Shown: positions 23,618 to 38,642, counted from the stretch's first letter. The stretch: 64,000 bases of DNA from Theodoxus fluviatilis (GCA_034096865.1 JAWQFJ010017326.1:1-64000), one strand, 5' to 3'. Made by a program: numbers and translations. Notes: a model not told the origin generated them from the letters alone.

Positions 23618-26600
23618 TTTGTTATCTTTCCAGCATCCTTCTTCTCAAACGAGTCCGCTAGTGTGGCCCACGTGAGTCACTCATTCCCATCTAGACTCTT
23701 GGAAGTACAGAGCTGATGAAGGGCTACGGCCGAAACGTTTGTTTTTACACTAAACCTGAGATTCCAACACCTCCCAGTGATCTTTGTGATCATTATTTGT
23801 TTTGTCTTCTGGAATCCGACAGTCCATCTTTTACCTACGTGATAGCAGAGAGGCCTGGTCCCTCGGTTTTCACATGAGGATAAAAATAGCTGAAGAAACG
23901 AGGCAAGAGCAGCATCATGAACAGAGGACCAGAAAAAAGAAGACCCCTCCAACTTTGTCTATGGCCACTGTAGACAACACTAACATTCCAGGATTGGACT
24001 CCTGAGCCACTTTGGGAAGTGCCAGTGAACAAAGCTATCCCAATATCACATGAGACTGGTGGACGCCTGCTGCGTTGTAACTATGTTTAAGTGTACTACA
24101 TCAAAGAGCCTTCTTACCTCTTTCAAAGACACAAATTCTGCATCCAGTGCCACAAGAGAGCCCTTGGCGGGAATTTCATCAGGTTGGAGAGGAGTAAAGG
24201 TCATCTTTCTGCGCTTGGGATTCAGGAGATAGGTGTCATTGACCAGAATTTCAGGCTTGATTGGGTAGGTCACTGTATTGGAAGAAAAGGTAGGACTCTT
24301 TGATCCAGGCATGCATGCCAAAGTAGTTTGATAGGAAGTATTTGATTGGCTGATTGGCCACACAATCTGCCTATGAGAGAGCATGATTTGTGCATTACTT
24401 GGCTTCAGTGGGGATCCATTTGTGGTAAATTATGGCAGAAACATTCAAAACAACCTGCAGTAAAATGTTCTCAATTAAGTGATCACATTGTGCCTTTGTA
24501 TTGACATAAGAATTGTTTACATAACAAACTGATTATGCATTCATAAGGAGAAAAATTCCTGGTTTCGGTTTTTTTCTGCAGAAAAAAGCATTTTCTCTAT
24601 TTTAAACTTTAAACTGTACTTAGGCAGCTCAGGCAATTACGTTGTACCCATAGCATTAATATTTAAAAATTCCAAATCAATGATACTTAGCACTCCTTTG
24701 GTGAAAAGTGCCTGAGATCACAATTTCTGGCTTCAAGAAGAAGCTAAGATTTTAAAAACAATGTGAATTAAAGACACCAATCATCTCATTTTTTAAAAAG
24801 GTGCCATTGATCAGACTTTCAAAGTGGATTGGGTATGTCACTGGATATGAAGTAAAAAAACTATTTAAATATGTTCAGTCACAGAGGATTTGATCAAAGA
24901 AAGATGTCACTGACCAGATGGATTGGAGGTGTCACAGGACAAGAAGTAATAAATAAATTTTGTTGAAATCCTTGTGAAAAATTGGAAGTATTTCATCAAA
25001 GAAATGTGGCACAGACAAGAATTTAACGCTGGATTGAATATGTCACCGAATTTGAGGCAAAACTTTTTTATTGAGTGTCAATTGACGTTTCAACTGGCAG
25101 AACAAAGATAGTTACAGTACATGTATTCCAATATTCTTCACAATTGTTCAACACCATTATGACAGACAGAAGTGAATCTACATTGAAATTGCTAAAATGA
25201 AGATTGTGCACGAACTACAAATTTACAGGCAAAGATTATTGATAAGACACAACATAGATTTTTCTTGCTTATTTTCCTTTCTTCTTTTCCCTAGACACTT
25301 ACCTTGGAGATCATGGTATTCATCAATGTTCCTTCGAATGTAGTAGATCACTACGGGAACACACCACTCCATGTTTACATAGTTGGCCTCATACTGCAAT
25401 GAACATGAATCATGATGAGTAAATTGAAAATCATTGCAAAACAAATACAGCAATGCAAAAACATAAGGTGCTACATCATGTCTCAGCTTTATTTCAGCAT
25501 GCTACACATAGTTATACACACACACAAATATGCATTCACATGCAGGGATCAATCTTGGGACCTCTCCTGTATTCAATTTACATGCAACCCCTGAGCGAGC
25601 GCATCGACCAACACGGCATCCCTCACCATCTATTCGCCGACGACACTATGATCTACATGGCTTCCAAACCAGATCATGAAGCCTTCGCGGTGAACAAGTC
25701 CACTGTGCAAAACTGCTGTAGTGACATCAAGGAATGGATGTCGGCCAATCACCTCAAACTCAATGAAGACAAGACTGAAGTGATTCTCATTGGTAGGGAA
25801 AAAAGCAGGCAATTGATCAGAGAAACACATATTAACATAGCGGGGGCGAACATAGCATTTGCCACAAGTGCGAAATATCTCGGGGTCATGTTAGATCAAA
25901 ACTTGTCACCAGACCCCCAAATTCGTAAAATCATCTCCTCAGGCTACATGCACCTACACCGCATTTGGAGTATCAGGGATTGTCTGACTGAAAAGACTGC
26001 AGCAGCCCTGGTGGTGACTCTTGTGCTGTCCCATCTTGATTACTGCAACAGTCTGCTGACTGCTGCAACCAACGGTCAATTGCAGAAACTTCAGCGTCTT
26101 CAGAATTCTGCAGCTAGGGTAGTGAAGCGACTGCCGAGGTGGGCTCGCATAACCCCTGTTCTCAGTGACCTTCATTGGCTTCCAGTTCGCCAACGGGTGG
26201 AATTTAAGACCCTCTCCATCGTGTTTAAGTGTGAAACTGGTGAAGCCCCAACCTACCTCGGAGAACTCCTTAGACCTCACAAACCCACAAGGAATCTCCG
26301 TTCCTCAAAAAGAAGACTATTGATTGTCCCACAAACAAGGTTACGGAGCTTCGGTGACCGCTCCTTCAGCGTTGTTGGACCGAGACTCTGGAACCAACTT
26401 CCTGAGGGTCTGAGGGTTAGTCCATCCTTGGCCGCATTTAAAACTGGCCTCAAAACATTTTATTTCGTCTTGTCGCGCCATGAGCATGTTTATCGTGATA
26501 ATGGCGCAGTAAAAATGAAAATACATACATACATACATACATGCACAGATACACAAATACACATATGCATGCGAACAAATACATACACACATGCACACAT

Positions 26601-28059
26601 CCACTCACACACACAAGCACACACACAAGCACAAACACATGCACACACATGCACACACACATGAGCATGCATGTGCATGCACACACACACACAAACAAAC
26701 ACACACACACACACACAAACAAACACACACACACACAAACAAACAAACACACACACACACACACACACACACATTCACAACCAATCATCCACACACCCAA
26801 CCAACTATCCACCCATGCACCCAGCCAACCATACATCTACACATCCAACAAACCAACCATCCACAACACAACCAACCAACCAACCAACCAACCAACCAAG
26901 CAAGCAAGACACTAAGCAAGCAAGCAAGCAAGCAACCAACCAAACATTCACCCACCCACCCACCCACCCAACCAACCTTTCACCCACACATGCAACCATC
27001 AACCCACACATCCAGTCAGCCAATTCAACCATCGGGACAACCAAGCAACCAATCATCCAGTCAACTTACCAATCAATAAACCGACCAACTGCCTTCAGCT
27101 CTCCTTACCTTTTCAATGGGCGTGATGGAGAAGTCATTGAGCAGATACCACTGGGTGCAGGTGACACGCTCTTTCCGCTGATGGTACTGCTTGCCCACCT
27201 TCAGCTTGGCTACAAGATGGCCACAGGTCTTCATGTCGCGGATGTGACAGATGGCGGCATACAGCTCATAGTGCTTTGTGTTGTCTGGGATGGTCACAGG
27301 CAGGAGCTCCTGCAATGTGGAGGAGCACGTGAGAAAGAGGTAAGAGCTATCTTTGCAGTTATGTCAGAAGGTACATGTGACTATCTAGTGTAGATGAGTG
27401 TAATATATGGTCAAAGCTGCCCGATGCCCCCTCGCCAGCTGAAACCCCTGGATGGTGGACTTTTGGGGCCTGCTTCTGTAGCTCAGCCAGGGATGCCAGA
27501 AGCAGCCAAAGGGGCTACAAGGGGTCAGATCATTCAAACTTAGCCATGTGTGATGGAGTGGACTGAGGCATGATGGTAGCAGGGCGCAGGTATGAGACAA
27601 ATCGTACTTGCTTTCCACAACTTTATTCACCCATGGGTACAGGAGCTCCTGGCTGGTCTGAGGCATGATGATAATGGCCTGGACCAACCCAAGACCTAGT
27701 GGCAGTGGTCTCTTTCCCAGATGGGATGGGGTCTCCAAAGCAAGCACTGCAGCCTCTATTTATGGGGATGGACAAGATTAGGTACAAAGCGGGAACAGAA
27801 CTGGAAGGGTTCACTTCCGGAGAACTTTTAGACAAAGGACGGAAGTTCTCTCGTCCCGTGAAGGAGGAGAGGGAGGTAACGATGGAGAAAAACAGGGGGG
27901 GCAGAGAGGCGTGGGTGGGTGCTGACAATCTGGCTGCTCCGAAAACCGACCTCTCGGAGACAACTGTGCCAGCCAGCATCCAACCCAGCGCCGCCAGAGG
28001 AGAGGAGTGGCTGCGATGACAGCGGGAGATAAGGGGAGCAAGAGCGGAAGCGAGGACAG

Positions 28060-28110
<51 letters not shown>

Positions 28111-28202
28111 CGAACAAATGAACGACCTTTATTGTACAATGGTAGTGAATTAGGCAGTAGTACCTTTCTTACATTCAGCCCTTGAGGCAAAATATTCAAA
28201 TG

Positions 28203-28265
<63 letters not shown>

Positions 28266-28367
28266 AGCTGGGGAAAGGGGGAGGAAGGGAAGAGAGAATG
28301 AGGGTGGGTGGGTTGGAGAGGGAGAGGGTGGGGGAGATGGTGGGGGAGAGGGAGGGAGGGAGGGAGG

Positions 28368-28462
<95 letters not shown>

Positions 28463-29368
28463 TATAATTATCGCAAGAATTATACATGTACAATTTCTTA
28501 AACATACTAAAATGGGTAGATAGTGTACCAGAGAAGCAAAATTTAAATATGGAACTTGAATCAACTACAATGACATATACATAAAAACAATTTTCTAAAC
28601 ATCCAAATGTTAAAAACAAATAACATACATGTAGGTCAAAGCCTCTTGGTGTACACTCCCTCCCCTACTCCCCCACCCCCAATCAGCCGGAACCCCTCGA
28701 TAGTTCAGCAGGGGTGGCCTGAAGTAAGCATATATGTGAGGAATGGACAATGTAGGATACACACTTAGCCGTTCCACTGTCTAGACGTCAGATGAAAGCG
28801 TGGAAAACTATGTCATAGGATGATGCCTGAGAATAGTGCGAATTTTGTCTTTGAACATAGGCAAAGATTTGATACATTTTATGTCATCAGGCAGTGTATT
28901 CCACAGAGCAGCCCCAGAGTAAGATAGGCTCGATTTGAACAAATCGATGCGAGGCTGAGGCAGGAGAAATTTGTCATGTCCTCTGAATGATGACTGCTCA
29001 AATAGTTTGGTTAGATATTCTGGTGTTCGGCCATCTTTTACCTTTTTCACAAGCACACACTTATTGAGCTGCAGATGCTTATGGAGAGGCAAAATGTCAA
29101 GCATTTCCATTTTCTTTTCAGTGCTGAGAGATTTATTTGGGACCATAAGCTTAGAAGCTCTTCTGTATAGTGAATTAACTCTCTTCAAATTAGCTTCACT
29201 ACAGTTATCCCACAATGTTGATGCGTAATTGATGTGTGATACGATGTGGGCACTGAAAAAGATTTTGCAGGTTTCCGTGTTTACAAAGTGCCTCAGCTTT
29301 GACAGTAGAAAAAGATTGCTTGAAATATTTTTGCACATCAGATTTATGTGTGAATTCCAGTCTAACTG

Positions 29369-29412
<44 letters not shown>

Positions 29413-32400
29413 ATAAGTTATATGGCAAGAGATCGACAAAAATGAGAGCGAATAATTCAGTAGAGGAGGATTTCCTCTTGGTTACATCAAAATCACCCTC
29501 GAAGATCATGCTATGATATCTATAAGATTTAATGCTTTATAGGACCTTGCGAGACAAAATGGTTAGCAAGACCTAAGTGTTGATATTTTTTCAGTTTGAT
29601 TAGTAGATAAGTGTAGGGGTGTTACTTGGAAATTGGATATGAGCTTTGGCGACCAGTTTATTGTTGCATGTGGATTGTGCTCCAGATGTTGTATGGTGGT
29701 TTTAATGCTCAGGGCCCGTATCCAGAACGGCGATTTATCTTTTTAACACTCGATTTATCCCGTAACCCCGGGTTATCTTGATCGATTAGATAAGGTACGC
29801 TCGTCAGAGGATCCTAGGTTGCGCTTTGCTATATATACTGGTTTCCAGCCAAGGGAGAGCGGAACAGACAGTTGGAATCGTCTGAGTTGAGAGATAAATC
29901 GGGGTTAAAATAACTCGCCGTTCTGGATACGGGCCCTGATCCTGTCCTGATGCCCCCTAGTGGCCTCTGACTACTTGAAGCTGCCCCTGGCTGAGCCATC
30001 ATAGAGAAGCTCTGAAACTCATAAGCTACTGGTTCCAGCTGAAGAAAGGGACACCGAATGCCTATAGCCATATGCTGCACATTTGTGAGTGATTTTCTCA
30101 AACTGAGTTGCTTGGATACTTAGTTCAAATCAAGATACAATGAAAACTTCATCCGGGGGGGGGGGGGGGGGACTGAGGGGGACTCTCACAATTTTGAGAT
30201 TTTACTCAATTCAGAGAGTTAAACCATTCATATGTATACTCCAAGAGTTTTACATTTCAATTTTATTGTAAAAGAAATTTACTCCTTTTGTTAGGGACTG
30301 CAGTTTAAGTGTGGACAAAACTTTGATTGCGTAATGCCCCCCCTCATCATCACATTGCTTCTGTTGTACTCGCAAACAGAGCAGTCAAGCATTAGGAATG
30401 GTTACACACTGCAGGGTCTCATCTAAATGCATTGCTCATTTTCAATGGCCACTGAGGGATGTATGAAAGAATTAACTCTGGGCCAAATTTCACTGATGTA
30501 CCTTGATTACAAGTAATGGGTTGCTATACAAAATGTAGCCGTTTTTTTGACAATCTCATTTTTGGTCTGTAAGTATTCAAGTTGTCATGACTCAGCTACC
30601 ACTCCATTTATCATTATAAGTTTAGTCTCACTTCGAAGGGCATTTAGTGTACCTTACAATGACACAAAGATTGGAAGATTACCAGAGGTATCAGAGGACT
30701 CATTTAGGGAGAACTGGTCACATTGGAACAAGTCCCAGAGAGATTGAACTTCTTTGCCAGAGAACTGCAGGATACTCACATCATCAGTGATCTCTGTGAT
30801 GCCCACTGTGCCGTCTTCTTGAAGAGTGATTTGGAGACCCATGGGCAGCCATTTCTCGCCTACATCTTCCTCCGTCAATTCAGCATCACCTGTGTCCTCC
30901 TTCATTTCCCTGTAATTTGTAAATGAGAAAACACTTCATAGTGCCATAGAATGTTGACCCAAGAATTGTAACAGGGACAACATTTTGTTGATTTTCCCAT
31001 TCAGCGGTCACTCTGGCCCCTATACGTACTCTGTCCCATCAAGCCCCTTTTCAAATGGAAATGTTATCAGCTTACATCAGCTCAGCCACACAGGAAATTC
31101 AGCCAAAATCTAGGTCCTGTAAAGCTAGTGAAAAAATTACTTATATAACCAAATTTGCTGGGTGAGGCAACGTAAAAAAACCCAATGCCATCCCTATATT
31201 AAAAAATTAGTGCAGGAACCAAACCAGATGACTTTGACTCACCCAACACATATCCAATGTGCCTTCTTCTGTTTACTGTCACTGTCTCATAATTTCATTG
31301 TGAATTCTTAGAAACATTCCACAGTAAAAATTGAAAATGTGTGTGTCTGTTGGTTACAGTGGAGGTACAAATCACTGCACTGCAAACAAGAAGGGCAATG
31401 CCCATACGACTCACATGCTTGACCTTGACCTTTATATGACCTTGACCTTCAGGTGACCTTCAAGGTCAAGGTCAAACAACTAAACCTACCAATGACATCA
31501 TACACAAAGAAATGCTCTACACATTTTCCCTACCAAAATACATGTGACCTTGACCCAAGGTCAAGGTCATCCAAGGTCATGCAACACAAAGCTGTCAATT
31601 CAAGACATAGGAAGCACAATGATGCTTATTGGCACTTTCTACCATGAGATATAGTCACTTTTAGTGGTTAACTACCACATTTTGGTCACATTTCATAAGG
31701 GTCAAAGTGACCTTGACCTTGATGATATGTGACCAAATGTGTCTCATGATGAAAGTATAACATGTGCCCCACATAATTATTAAGTTTGAAACAGTTATCT
31801 GCCATAGTTCAGGGTCAAGGTCACTTCAAAATATGTATACGATCCAACTTTGAAGAGCTCCTGTGACCTTGACCTTGAAGCAAGGTCAACCAAACTGGTA
31901 TCAATAGATAGGGCTTGCTTTGACCTATATACCACTTGTAGTTGAGGTCGCCATTCTCAATAACGTGGGAGAAAATTGGGAAAATGTGAAAAATGACTGT
32001 TTTTGAGACCACATTTATGGCTCCTGTGACCTTGACCTTGAAGCAAGGTCAAGTCACTATGTATATTTTTTGAGGCCTTGTCATCATACACCATCATGCC
32101 ACATTTGGTGTTGATAGACTTAATAGTCTCCGAGAAAAATCCAACGTTTAAGTTTTTTACGGACGCCCGCCCGCCCGGACGGACGGACGGACGGACGGAC
32201 GACACGGCTCAGTACATAGACTCACTTTTGCTTCGCATGTGAGTCAAAAATACATCAGATGATCATCTGTGTCCTTGGCTATTAGTATGATGAACACTTG
32301 CTGATAAGAAATTACTAGGCAGGGGTCTAAATTAAGCAGAGGAAAGTAAGGATGGAGTTGATGCAGATGCACTGTCATGTGAGAAAGGACACTGTGCAGC

Positions 32401-35295
32401 TTAAAGTTGTCAGTGAAATGGCTAAGTTTGCAGTCAGGCAACCAACCTGCCTGCCAGCCAGCTCAACCAACCAATCAACCACCCACCAACCAACCAACCA
32501 ACCAACCAACCAACCAACCAACCAACCAACCAACCAACCAACCAACCAACCAACCAACCAACCAACCAACCAACCAACCAACCAACCAACCATCCATCCA
32601 ACCAACCCACCCACTTATGCACTTGCCAACCCACCCACCCACCCATCCACTCACCGACCCATCAAGCTCTTCCAGACGGGCAAAATCATGCAGTGCAGCC
32701 TTACCTCCGGCTATCCAGATTGTGACCAAATTTGCAGTTGGGTCTTGAGCATTTGTCTCCATAGCGACACATGGGCATCTTCACAGTGGGTGCCGCTGCA
32801 GGGACAGCAGCCTGGTAGCCATTGCCTTCCTCCACCCTCTGCTTCAGCAGCTGCAATACAAGATGTCATGAGGTGCTGCGGAATGTTGTATGGATCAAGG
32901 AAGACACCCGAGAGGTAGCTGCTTTAGACAGAAATGCCTGGAGATAAAGGGTGCAAAAAGGTCTCTCACAGTTTGAAAAGAACCTGATGGAGCATGGATG
33001 GCTTTGTAAGGCCATTAAGCATGACAATCTCAAGAACAGTTTTGTGCAAGCACAAATCAGGTAATGATTTTTGTAGTTATTCACCTTTTACAAAACGCGT
33101 AGAAAGACACGGTGGGTCTTTTCTGACCCCCAACCCACATAGGGACCTAATGGAGCAGTGAGATGACAAGCATCTCCAGAGGAAGGCCCAGCTTTGGGTG
33201 GACAGAGTAGTTCATCTTTCAGGTGTGGATGCTGTAGTTTGGGTTGTCATTCCCACACTGGAATCCTGAGCCACAGCAGATGCTATCGACAGGACAGGAC
33301 TGGCGTTCAGCAGCACAAATCCATGATCCTTTGGGACTGACAGTTGCTTACTACTACTCATATATGTATGCAGGTATTCATTTTTATATCATGCCTTTCT
33401 CACATTGAGGAAAGCTCAAGGGGTCAACAAATGAAACAGAAGTAGGTGAGTGTTTCAGGCCATCCTAAAACTGCCAAGCCCAACTAATTTTCTCAGTCTT
33501 ACTGGATACTGTACTCAGAGTCCTGGGCTGATGAAGTCTCTTTTTTAATGGAACACAAGATGCTTTTCCAGTGACCACAGGTCTCTGATTGGCATGTAGT
33601 CCTTTATTAGATCTGACAGATTTTGCGCTGCAGCGCCGGATTCTAGAGCCTGGATCTGTGGTTGGACACTGCTGAGGGGGTCAAATATGACTGTTATGTG
33701 ATACACTTTTTACTCATCATAAGCAAAGAAGATCATGATTCTATTTGTTTTTGTTGATTATTGAGGTATAATGGGTCCGTAGGTGGCCTATAGACCTATC
33801 AAGACCCGAAAGACTCTCCTGCATGCTGGGCACACATGGGGGATGAGGCAGGAGGGGTGCAGGCAGCTCTGGCCTGCCTTGCTGCAGTTCTCTTCTCTCT
33901 GCTGCGGCAGTCCTCTCCTCCTCTGTTACTTGCAAGCCTGCAGTCCCCCCACCACACCAGGAGGGTGATCATATGCCACTGACTACCAGGCATCTATCTG
34001 ATCTGTAGAGCTCTGACACAGTACTGCACAACACAACATCGCACCACATAACATAACATAACATAACATAACATAACATAACATAACATAACATACACTT
34101 TATTCATCTAAAATGGAAATTAAAGTTACATATCACTGGTAGAATAATAACTATGTACAAACAAAAAACTCCTTAAACATCACAGAATGTTACAATCAGG
34201 GAATTACAATTATTTAAAACATCAATTAATATTAAAAAAAGACGAGGAAGTTAAAGGGCTGCATTGCAAGAGATTGGGACTAAACTGCCGTTCTAGAATA
34301 CAGTTTAAATGGTACTTATGGTACATGGTATTAATGGTGGAGCAGGGCCTGAGTTACCAAAAAGAAAAGTTCGAGGGGAGGTTGAGTACCCAACAGTGTC
34401 TGTTTATGGTCTCACAAGCTTTTGGAGCTACAACTCCTCCATCAGGTGAGAGTAGAGGAGAGAGGAGGCCAAGGCACTTCAATACAAAACCATATGCATC
34501 TGATACAGCATGAAATCTTGTGCTGTGTTGTGCTGTGCTGTGTAATAGTTCGATGCCAGCCTGTTTTATGTTGTGCTGTCTCATATGGAGAATTGGTATT
34601 TGGCCCTGAAGCCCAGCAGCCAGGTGTTCCAGCTGATGCGGGAAATATCAAGCAGCTCTGGCTGTATATCACTCTTAAGTGTTGAAGTAATGAAGGTCAT
34701 TACTTGACAGATCAATCCATAACAATGACTCCGAGAGATGAAGGTAAAGGTGGAGATGCTCTTTTTCATATTGTGACTTTCCTCCCAATGACAGGTGCTC
34801 CAACCCCACACTTTTACCCCTGGTCATCAGGCTACCTCTCTTTATCACTCCAACACCATCTCAACTCCTTGATGAGAATGCAACCAGGCTGCGGATGAAC
34901 TCATTAAAATTAGCTTTCATAATTTTCCAGCTCAGCCCTCACAAGTGAAACATGAGAGAGAGAGCTGATGAGGTTTAGCTGACAGCTGGGTCTGTATGGG
35001 AATGGCAGCAAGGGACAGAGATATGTGGTATGGAACATTCTATGTTACAAAGGAGATTTCTCTCACATAGCTAGCAATGATCAGTGCATTACATGAAGTG
35101 TGTGGTATTTGCTCTGCTCAAAGGTGGACAAAATCCATACAAGACCACTTACCTGCAGCTGAGTTGTCCAAAAACTGAAGTCTCTTTCCTGCTCCATCTG
35201 GCAGTTGAGGGCAAGGATGTCGGGCAAGTTCTTCACCACTCGACGCTGAACCTGCGGATGAGAAAACCACATATACACACTGTATGTATGTGTGC

Positions 35296-35358
<63 letters not shown>

Positions 35359-35585
35359 TCTACTGCATCTGGGATGGATAACCATGAGACTATCCCAATA
35401 TTGTTCACGAGTATGGTGCTATAACACGACCCCTCTTGTTTGGATTTCGTGTAATGGTTTCCACAGACCCTTGGATGTTTCATTTCTCTTTTTATTTGAT
35501 GTAATATTCTCTGTGCACCGAAGTGTGTTATTCTTCGAGAATAAAGTCAATTTGATATGTCTGTCTTTGCATCTGTCTTTGCACC

Positions 35586-35645
<60 letters not shown>

Positions 35646-38429
35646 CGTCCGTCCATCCCAGGACTCACATGCTGTTGGTATCTGTTGCAGTTGCAGCACC
35701 AAGCCTGGGTGGTGCTCTCAGAGGACATGCTTCTGGCTAGGACCTCAGAGAAGGGGATCTTGATGGGACTGTCGTTTGGCCCTGCAAGACAGGCATGCAA
35801 AGCAAGGTGAAAATATGGACTGGAGATTCTCAAGGGAGATAGAGAACCATAGAAAGGCAGTGGGAAGGTCTTTTATGCAAATTCATTTCAGTGGACCACA
35901 CACAACACATAAATCCCCATTTCCAAGCAAAAACAGCTGACAATTCAAAGAATAAGAATGTTTTATTTGTAGTTTTTTTCAGTTATCATTGTTTAGCACA
36001 GACTCCAAGCATGATAGTGTAAATATCAAATGTGAAGGTGTATGTACATGGAAACATAAAAAACTGATCGGATGCTGTGAACTGCCAGCTTGGCTGTCTT
36101 TCCCACACCCCTCTCCTCAACCAAGTCCACTAGTTGTCTAGAGTGGCACGTCTCTGGAAGCTTTTCCTGGAAAGTTGTCCAATATGGAGGTCTTTATCAG
36201 AAGGCACAATAGCCAAGGAATCCCCCAAAGCAGATTCATGGTCTGTAAAGGAATACCTCCAGCACTGTGGCATTCCCCCACAGCAGATTGACGCCTGCAC
36301 CAGTGACACATCATGCTGGCTTCCCTTTATATTCTAGACAAGATGAAAGAGAAGGGAAGTTCCTGTAAATACTCTTACTTTTGTCTTGTTCTGGCAAGTC
36401 ATTGTCATTGAACCAATGCTAACACTGTCACACAGAGGAGTAGGTGCAGCCTAGATGTTCACCAAATATATTCATTCATGACAGACAAGAGTACATGCAC
36501 ATATACCATACCGGCATACATCTATCAAGACTTCAGTCACCAAGCCCACCTCATTACAGCAAGCAAAAAGTGAGAGATTGCTGCCAAGAGCGCCCCATGT
36601 GAAAACTTCTGGGGTCCCCACTGCCTTTGAAAATGCAATTTACACAAATTCTGCTGAGCCACACTGTGACACACAAAACGCTACGCGGGACTGTGCACTC
36701 CCACCTTCATCCACTCTGGTGGGTCATCCCCCAAAGAAACCCCGGCTTTGGTTCAATGTCTACGACGTGCCAAAGCAAACAACAATAAGTACTTACAGGA
36801 GCTTCCCTTCCCTTTTATCTACAATATGCACCAGTTCCTGGCAGCCCCCCCCCCCCCCCCCCCCCTCTTGCTTGAGTACACAGTCAGCCGCTCAGCCTCT
36901 ACTCGCTTGTTGAAACCATGTCTTTAGACAGGTGGAAATAGGCGAGCAAGCTTTGGGGTTGGACAATGTGCAAGGCGCAGTGTGGTGGTTCTATCCCTGG
37001 GACGGGAAGAATCTGGGTTTATTAAAATATATAGACAATATTATACTAGCTGCAACCCTGTGTCATAAATCTGATCATGCATGTAATTCTGTCTGTGTGT
37101 GAATGATACTTGGTGAACATCTACAATGGACCTACCCCTCAGTATGACTGCATTAGCTTTGGTTCAACGTCTACGACATGCCAAAGCAAACAACAATAAG
37201 TATTTACAGGAACTTCCCTTCCCTTCGCTCTTATCTACAAAAAGAACCCCAGTAAATAATAATATGATATAAGAGATGAGTGTTTGAGTTGCCTTGTAGA
37301 TGACACTGCATACATACCAATGTAGTCAGGGTAGCACAGGTTGATGAGGGTGGTGTCATTTTCCCTCCTGGTCTCTGTCTCACACCGACATTGCAGTGTG
37401 GTCAGAGTGTTGATCCCAAACAACTGAGAGATGATGGATTTCTCGTCCCGTCTGTAGAGGGAGTAATGCTTAATGAAATTCAGACATGTTTCTTGGGGTT
37501 TGGGTATAGGATTTTGCAACCAGTTTACTGCTGCATGCAAGTTGGGCTCTGAAATGGTTTGAAAGCAAAATCTGAGGCAGGCTTTGCAGAGGCAATACAA
37601 AAGCATCATACATGATCTTCTCGCAGGACCAGAAGTGCATTTCATTTTGAAAGGAAAAAAAAGTTCAGTGGTTGCCATGAGCACTTGCAAAGCCCAAAAC
37701 TTTTCCCCTACATGAATAGATTCATGTAGGTACTAGGTGCTCACTTCCCTGCTCATATCTTATCTCATGTCAATTATGCATCAACAATTTGGGATAGCTG
37801 TAGTAATGCCATTTTGAAAAGGCTGAAGTCATGGTATCAAAAATCCTCTAAGCTTATGATAACAGATAGTTCACTCTACAAATGACAAAAATGAAAGAGC
37901 TTAATATCTTACCTTTTCATAAACTTTTACAATTAAAAAAAATTGTCTTAATGGAAAAAAATGATTGTGATGTGCCTGATTATTTGAAAAACTTATTCCA
38001 ACATCCAAATCTTTGTAAACATAACTGTTTAATACCACAGCCTAGGAATGATTTGTTTAAACATAGCCTATCTTGCTCAGGGGTTACTATGTGGAATACA
38101 CTACCTAATTCTCTTAAAATTGTAAAATCTTTAAATAATTTTAAATTGAAACTACACACTTTTCTTGTACAATCATCCTAGCTAATTTTGTATCTTATTA
38201 TAAATTCCCTTTGTGATTATTTTCAATGTGGTATTTCCTTACCATGAATTCATTGTGACTAATGTTATTGTGTACATTTTGGGTGGGATAGAGGGAGAGG
38301 ATGGGTGAGATTGGGTTTGTTTGCTTGTTTTAACAAGGGCTGAATGTAAGACAGGCAGTTATGCCTAATTCATGAATTTCCCTTAGAATATAAAGTTCAA
38401 TCAATCCATCAGTGAGTCAGTCAGTCAGT

Positions 38430-38495
<66 letters not shown>

Positions 38496-38594
38496 CATTC
38501 ATTCATTCATGCATGTACAAACACAAACATGCATGCTCGCAGGCAGGCATGCGCTCACACACACACATGCACACAGGCACACACACACGCATGC

Positions 38595-38642
<48 letters not shown>

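Noticed and set aside
27828..28619. 263-codon [11 protein letters not shown] open frame and ERERER frames
   Set aside because: Translation of (GA)n/(CT)n arrays; same at 22457-22831 and 8802-9026.
32659..32762. Alternative reading of the 32.7 kb exon as [16 protein letters not shown] with a GTGAGT donor at 32649-32654
   Set aside because: The phase does not fit the next exon, while the CCCH frame with donor GTAAGG fits both sides.
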